From positions 62,001 through 126,000 of the forward strand of contig QGNQ01000003.1 of assembly GCA_003228175.2 (NCBI GenBank): a stretch of DNA of 64,000 nucleotides, in the 5' to 3' direction. Positions 59,727 to 64,000 of the stretch are shown here, piece after piece. The notes below the pieces were generated by a model that was given only the letters and a program-made list of their open reading frames with translations, did not search any database and was not told the origin of the DNA. The DNA comes from Chloroflexota bacterium (GTDB lineage Bacteria > Chloroflexota > Dehalococcoidia > Bin125). Position 1 is the stretch's first letter. The number at the start of each line of letters is the position of its first letter. The position numbers and the translations under genes were made by a program.

Positions 59727-60703
59727 GCGCGACGCAGGTCGTGACCCGGCTGCGATCGATTGTCGAGGCCACGGGCGGCGTCGTGCGGGAGCACGAGCCC
59801 ATGGCCCGGCACACGACTTTCGGCATCGGCGGTCCCGCCGATGTCTACGCCCGCGTCCACGATCGTGACGCCCTGCGCCGCGTGGTGCAGGTCGGCGCAG
59901 ATGCTGGGCTGCCGCGCTTCATCCTGGGTTCCGGCTCGAACATCCTCGTGGGCGACGGCGGCATCCGCGGCATCGTGATCGAGAACAAAGCGAACGCAGT
60001 TGGTGACGCAGAACCAGATGGCGACCAGGTGCGATTGCACGCGGAGGCGGGGGCGTCGTTCGCAGGCTTGGCCCGCGCGACGGCCCGCCAGGGGCTGCGC
60101 GGCCTGGAGTGGGCGGCCGGAATCCCCGGCACGCTGGGCGGCGCCGTCGTCTACAACGCCGGCGCGTACGGCGGCTGTCTCGCCGACGTACTGATCTCCA
60201 TCGACACATTCGCGACCGGCGGCGACGACCAGAGGCTGGACGCGACGGCGCTGGGACTGGCCTACCGCTCAAGCGAATTCACACGCGGACAGCTGGGCGA
60301 CCGCATCATCACCGATCTCGACTTTGCGCTCGAGCTGGGCGACGCCGACGCGGCGCTGGGCCGCATCGCGGAGTTGGAAGAGCGGCGCAAGATGTCGGCG
60401 CCGCGCGGCCGCAACGCCGGATCGATTTTCAAGAACCCGGCCGCGGACGCCGCCGACGGGCATCCCGCCTGGTGGCTGATCGATCAGGTAGGGCTGCGCG
60501 GCCACCGTGTTGGCGGCGCGCAGATCAGCGAGAAACACACCAATTACTTCCTCAACGTCGGCCCACGCGGCGACGAGGCCAGCGCACGCGACGTCGTGGC
60601 GCTGATCGACCTGGCGCGCCTGCGCGTGCGCGAGCAGTTCGGCGTCGACCTGCAACGCGAGGTCACGTATGTCGGCGAGCAAGGCGGGGGGGAACCGGCA
60701 TGA
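59723..60703 (+). CDS. murB: UDP-N-acetylenolpyruvoylglucosamine reductase (MurB)
   Basis: FAD enzyme that makes UDP-MurNAc; 326 residues. MARHTTFGIGGPADVYARV and ILGSGSNILVGDGGIRGIVI form the FAD-binding domain, AAGIPGTLGGAVVYNAGAYG follows, and GSIFKNP contains the catalytic Ser. The final conserved Glu region is GAQISEKHTNYFLN, lacking the Tyr loop, so it resembles type II MurB. It overlaps murC and ddl by 4 nt. Confidence 0.95.
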   Translation: MSATQVVTRLRSIVEATGGVVREHEPMARHTTFGIGGPADVYARVHDRDALRRVVQVGADAGLPRFILGSGSNILVGDGGIRGIVIENKANAVGDAEPDGDQVRLHAEAGASFAGLARATARQGLRGLEWAAGIPGTLGGAVVYNAGAYGGCLADVLISIDTFATGGDDQRLDATALGLAYRSSEFTRGQLGDRIITDLDFALELGDADAALGRIAELEERRKMSAPRGRNAGSIFKNPAADAADGHPAWWLIDQVGLRGHRVGGAQISEKHTNYFLNVGPRGDEASARDVVALIDLARLRVREQFGVDLQREVTYVGEQGGGEPA

Positions 60704-61806
60704 GCGCCCAGCGCTCCCCCCTGCGCATGGCTGTGCTGTTCGGCGGCGCCTCCACCGAGCACGTGATCTCGGTGCGCTCCGCGCGCGCCGTGATCGCCGC
60801 GGCAGACCCGAACCTGATCACGACGGTACCGATCGCAATCGATCGCGGCGGCGTGTGGCGCGACGTGGCCGCGTCGCGGGCGCTCGTGGAGTTGTTCGAC
60901 CGGGGTGGGCCCGAGTGCGTGCCCGCCATCGAGGGGCAGCGCGGGCTACTCGCCGCGCCCCAGGCCCTGGCCGCGCTCAACGATGTGGACCTCGCGTTCC
61001 CGCTCGTGCACGGGCAGACCGGCGAAGACGGCAGCCTGCAAGGGCTACTGGAGCTCACCGGCGTGCCCTACGTCGGGGCCGGGGTGGCCGCGTCGGCGAT
61101 AGGCATGGACAAGGCGCTGATGAAGGCCGTCTTCGCGCAGGCCGGTCTGCCGATGCCGCGTGCGACCGTCGTGACGGCCGACGGCTGGGCCGCCGACCCC
61201 CGCGGGATCGAGCGGGAACTGGCTGCGATGCCGCTACCGCTGTTCGCGAAGCCGGCCAATGGCGGCAGCAGCGTGGGCGTCGTGAAGATTCACAATCGCG
61301 AGGAGATCGGGCCCAGTGTGGAGAAGGCCTTGCGCTTCGACCGCAAGGTCGTCGTCGAGGAAGGCATCGTGGGGCGGGAGATCGAGTGCGCTGTCCTGGC
61401 ACGCTCGTCGGCGGACGCCGCCGCCGACGGTCGCACAGCGGAGGCGACGCACCCGGGCGAGATCCGCACGCTGCGCGACTTCTACGACTACACCGCCAAA
61501 TACGAGGATCCGTCGACGGAATTAATCGTGCGGGCGGACCTGGAGCCGGCCGTGGCGGCGCGCGCGCAGGCCCTGGCCGTGCGCGCCTTCGAGGCGATCG
61601 ACGGCTCCGGCTTCGCGCGAGTGGACTTCCTGCTGCGCGGCGCCGATGAGGTCCTCATCAATGAGATCAACACGTTGCCCGGCTTCACGAGCACCAGCAT
61701 GTTCCCTCGCTTGTGGGCCGCGGCCGGTCTGCCCTTCGATGCGCTCATCGCGCGACTCGCCGGACTGGCGCTGGCGCGCGCCGACGGGAGGCGCCACCGT
61801 GCCTAG
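60700..61806 (+). CDS. ddl: D-alanine-D-alanine ligase
   Basis: ATP-grasp enzyme making the D-Ala-D-Ala dipeptide used by MurF; 368 residues. VLFGGASTEHVISVRSARAV is the N-terminal motif (family GGxSxEHxVSxxSA), and FPLVHGQTGEDGSLQGLLEL and YVGAGVAASAIGMDKALMK follow. FAKPANGGSSVGVVKI and the C-terminal FARVDFLLR and NEINTLPGFTSTSMFPRL provide ATP and metal ligands. The ATG at 60700 overlaps murB; an internal ATG (60727) is less likely. The order murC-murB-ddl-ftsQ is standard. Confidence 0.94.
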   Translation: MSAQRSPLRMAVLFGGASTEHVISVRSARAVIAAADPNLITTVPIAIDRGGVWRDVAASRALVELFDRGGPECVPAIEGQRGLLAAPQALAALNDVDLAFPLVHGQTGEDGSLQGLLELTGVPYVGAGVAASAIGMDKALMKAVFAQAGLPMPRATVVTADGWAADPRGIERELAAMPLPLFAKPANGGSSVGVVKIHNREEIGPSVEKALRFDRKVVVEEGIVGREIECAVLARSSADAAADGRTAEATHPGEIRTLRDFYDYTAKYEDPSTELIVRADLEPAVAARAQALAVRAFEAIDGSGFARVDFLLRGADEVLINEINTLPGFTSTSMFPRLWAAAGLPFDALIARLAGLALARADGRRHRA

Positions 61807-62707
61807 CTCTTTGCCGCCGAACCCGTTCACCCGGGGCTCGTTCACCGAGAACAGTGGCCCCATTGACCCCCTCTACCGGGACCAGATCACGACGACGGAC
61901 GACGAACCGCTGGCGCAGCCGGAGATCACCCATCGGGGTTGGCATCCGCGCTGGATCACGCTGATCGCGTTGCTCATCCTGCTGGCGGTGGGCGCGGCGG
62001 TCGTGGGCGCCTTGAACTCGCCACTGATGGAGATCCGCAGCGTCAGCGTGAGCGGAGCCCAGCGGGTCTCGCCCGACGCGGTCGCGCAGTTGGCCGCGCT
62101 CAGCGGTGAGAACTTCCTACTGGCCGACCTCAGCGCCGCGCGCGAGCGCATTCGCCAGCAGCCGCTGATCAAGGACGCCCGCGTCAGTCGCGAGTGGCCC
62201 AACTCGATTCACGTCGTGATCACCGAGCGCGAGCCCTGGGTGCGCTGGCAAGCGCAGGGCGAAATCTGGGCCGTCGACCGCGAAGGCGTCGTCTTGGAGG
62301 GCGTCGAGGCGTCCCAGGACAGCATCCTTGTGCGACAGGTCTCGTCGCTGCCTGCGATCCGCGCGGGCGCGGTGGTGGGCCTGGATGCGGTGGACCTGAT
62401 CCAGCGCATCGAAGACATCGGCGTGCCGCGCAAGGGCCCCGAGATCGTGGCGTTCGAATGGTCCCTGCGCACCGGGCTGACCGTCGTCACGCGCCACGGC
62501 CGCGTCACCTTTGGCGACGCGGCGGGCTTCGACTTCAAGTACGCCGTGTGGGAGCAACTTGAACGCGAGGCGCAGCGGCGCGGCGAACCATTGTTGACGG
62601 CGGACCTGCGCTTCGGCACACGGCCCGCGGTAGAGATTGGCTTAGGACTGGGTCGGGCAACTCGGATCACGCCGGAAGACGTGCGCCGGGAAGAAACCGC
62701 GTCGTAA
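61799..62707 (+). CDS. ftsQ: Cell-division protein FtsQ/DivIB
   Basis: Bitopic membrane scaffold of the divisome; 302 residues. A ~50-residue cytoplasmic tail precedes one membrane segment (ITLIALLILLAVGAAVVGAL, about 53-72). The POTRA domain follows (MEIRSVSVSGAQRVSPDAVA, then PLIKDARVSREWPNSIHVVI and TEREPWVRW), then the beta domain. The GTG at 61799 overlaps ddl by 8 nt and is the first plausible start, since earlier in-frame sequence lies inside ddl. Confidence 0.92.
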   Translation: MPSSLPPNPFTRGSFTENSGPIDPLYRDQITTTDDEPLAQPEITHRGWHPRWITLIALLILLAVGAAVVGALNSPLMEIRSVSVSGAQRVSPDAVAQLAALSGENFLLADLSAARERIRQQPLIKDARVSREWPNSIHVVITEREPWVRWQAQGEIWAVDREGVVLEGVEASQDSILVRQVSSLPAIRAGAVVGLDAVDLIQRIEDIGVPRKGPEIVAFEWSLRTGLTVVTRHGRVTFGDAAGFDFKYAVWEQLEREAQRRGEPLLTADLRFGTRPAVEIGLGLGRATRITPEDVRREETAS

Positions 62708-62732
62708 GGCGCACCAGAGTAAGGAGACAGGG

Positions 62733-63986
62733 ATGGCCAGAGGAACCGCCATTGCGGCCATCGATCTGGGCAGCACCAAGATCGCCACGATCGTGGGCGA
62801 TACCGCCGAGGGCGGCATGCTGCGCATTCTGGGCGCCGGCGTGGTCCCATCCGCCGGCATCGAGAAGGGCCAGATCAGCAGTATTGGGCAAGCGACCGCC
62901 GCGATCGTCGCGTCAATCGAGAAGGCGGAGCGAGCTTCGGGCACCCGCATCCTCTCGGCCGGCGTGAGCGTCTCCGGGGCGCACCTGGCCTCGCTGAACA
63001 ACCGCGGGATCGTCGCCGTGCCTGATGCCGGCCGCCCGATCAGCGCGGACGACGCCCAGCGCGTGATCGACGCGGCCCGCAACGTGAGCTTGAAGAGCAA
63101 CCGCGAACTCATGCACGCCCTGCCACGCTTCTTCGTGGTCGACGGGCAGGACCGGGTCAGCGACCCGGTGGGCATGCACGGTCAGCGCCTGGACGTGGAG
63201 ATGCACATCGTCACCGGTGGCGTGAACGCGCTGCAGAACGTGATGAAGTGCGTTGAGGGCGCGAACGTGCAGGTGGAGGCGCTGATCGCGGCGCCCGTCG
63301 CGACCTCCGCCGCCGTCCTGGACGCGGATGAGCAGCAGGAGGGCGTGGTCTCGATCGATATCGGCGGCGGCACAACGGATATCGCCGTGCACCTGGATGG
63401 GGCGATCGTGCACACGGCGGCGCTGCCGATCGGCGGGTCGCATGTGACGCGGGACCTCGTGGCCGGGCTGCGCTGCCCGTTCATGGTCGCGGAGCAGGCC
63501 AAGACCCGCTACGGCGCAGCGATCTCCACCACCGTCCCCAGCGATGAGACCGTCGCGCTGACCGCCTTCGGGCAGGACGAGCGGCGCGAAGTGCACCGAC
63601 GGCTCATCGCAGAAATCGTCGAGGCGCGCATTGAGGAGATCTTGTCAATGGCGTTGGTCGAAGTGCAGCGCGCCGGCCACGTGGGCGCAATCTCGGCCGG
63701 CATGGTGATCAGCGGCGGCACCGCCGAACTCGAAGGCCTGACCGCGCTGGCGGAGGCGCGCACCGGGCTGCCGGCGCGGATTGGACAAGTACCGGAGCTC
63801 TACGGCCTGGCGGATCAGGTGGCAGGACCGGCCTACGCGAGCAGCTTGGGCGTGCTGCGCTGGATGACGGACGCTCTGATCGAACCGAACGGGCAGCCGG
63901 TACGGCTGCGTATGCCGGCGGGCGGCAGTGTGCTTGGCCTCGTCCGCGGCGTCGGCCGATTGGGGAGGGTATTCCTGCCGCAGTAG
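62733..63986 (+). CDS. ftsA: Cell-division actin-like protein FtsA
   Basis: Actin-fold protein that ties FtsZ filaments to the membrane; 417 residues. The phosphate-1 motif is AAIDLGSTKIATIVGD, the 1C subdomain follows (SGAHLASLNNRGIVAV), SIDIGGGTTDIAVHLDGAIV is the phosphate-2 motif and ISGGTAELEGLTALAE the adenosine motif. The final residues GLVRGVGRLGRVFLPQ form the amphipathic membrane-targeting helix. A GGAG-containing ribosome site (AAGGAGACAGGG) precedes the ATG. It ends 14 nt before the window edge; ftsZ is expected next. Confidence 0.95.
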   Translation: MARGTAIAAIDLGSTKIATIVGDTAEGGMLRILGAGVVPSAGIEKGQISSIGQATAAIVASIEKAERASGTRILSAGVSVSGAHLASLNNRGIVAVPDAGRPISADDAQRVIDAARNVSLKSNRELMHALPRFFVVDGQDRVSDPVGMHGQRLDVEMHIVTGGVNALQNVMKCVEGANVQVEALIAAPVATSAAVLDADEQQEGVVSIDIGGGTTDIAVHLDGAIVHTAALPIGGSHVTRDLVAGLRCPFMVAEQAKTRYGAAISTTVPSDETVALTAFGQDERREVHRRLIAEIVEARIEEILSMALVEVQRAGHVGAISAGMVISGGTAELEGLTALAEARTGLPARIGQVPELYGLADQVAGPAYASSLGVLRWMTDALIEPNGQPVRLRMPAGGSVLGLVRGVGRLGRVFLPQ

Positions 63987-64000
63987 CGCGAAACGGTACC

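Noticed and set aside
60109-60699. Upstream extension of ddl
   Set aside because: Arg-rich sequence antiphase within murB; ddl similarity begins at 60700.

Overview
The window is about 64 kb of very GC-rich bacterial chromosome, mostly housekeeping genes. Lipoprotein signals end in AAC-GG lipoboxes. Two F420-type (deazaflavin) reductases, a type-E-like succinate dehydrogenase built on a CCG-domain protein instead of a membrane anchor, a probably non-discriminating AspRS, SelB, and a complete dcw cluster that keeps ftsA and mraZ all fit a Chloroflexota bacterium, perhaps Dehalococcoidia or a related class. This is inferred from gene content; no rRNA gene is present to confirm it.

Layout. 1-4 kb: 3' part of a hydantoinase-B gene, a small membrane protein, a secreted M28 peptidase lipoprotein and a LysM lipoprotein. 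4-13 kb (+): acyl-CoA carboxylase carboxyltransferase, then aconitase, malate dehydrogenase and fumarase, an alcohol dehydrogenase, a 400-bp structured non-coding stretch and a PhyH-type dioxygenase. 13-17 kb (-): sdhA-sdhB-sdhE, so four TCA-cycle steps lie together. 17-25 kb (-): F420-type reductase, HigA-like antitoxin with a broken toxin partner, NUDIX and GNAT enzymes, nadK, tlyA, and tig-clpP-clpX. 25-31 kb (-): an oligopeptide-type ABC transporter without ATPases, and aspS. 31-36 kb: hemW, a second F420-type reductase and a small accessory stretch (unknown zinc-ribbon protein, frameshifted lipoprotein, quinone reductase, TIR protein). 36-48 kb: selB (+), then on the minus strand secF/secD/yajC, def, priA, rplS, trmD, a lipoprotein and a Mog-type enzyme.

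48-64 kb (+) is the division and cell-wall cluster: mraZ-rsmH-ftsL-ftsI-murF-mraY-murD-ftsW-murG-murC-murB-ddl-ftsQ-ftsA, mostly with 4-nt start/stop overlaps. It has a candidate MraZ operator and promoter in front, murE is missing from its usual place, and ftsZ presumably lies just beyond the window.

The most unusual signals are LysM-like modules embedded in the extracytoplasmic loops of two membrane proteins (SecD and the OppC-like permease), a histone-H1-like Lys/Ala tail on malate dehydrogenase, a toxin that has lost both its start codon and its frame while the antitoxin stays intact, and a pair of intrinsic terminators sharing an identical 12-nt tail. Two apparent frameshifts could be real decay or assembly errors.
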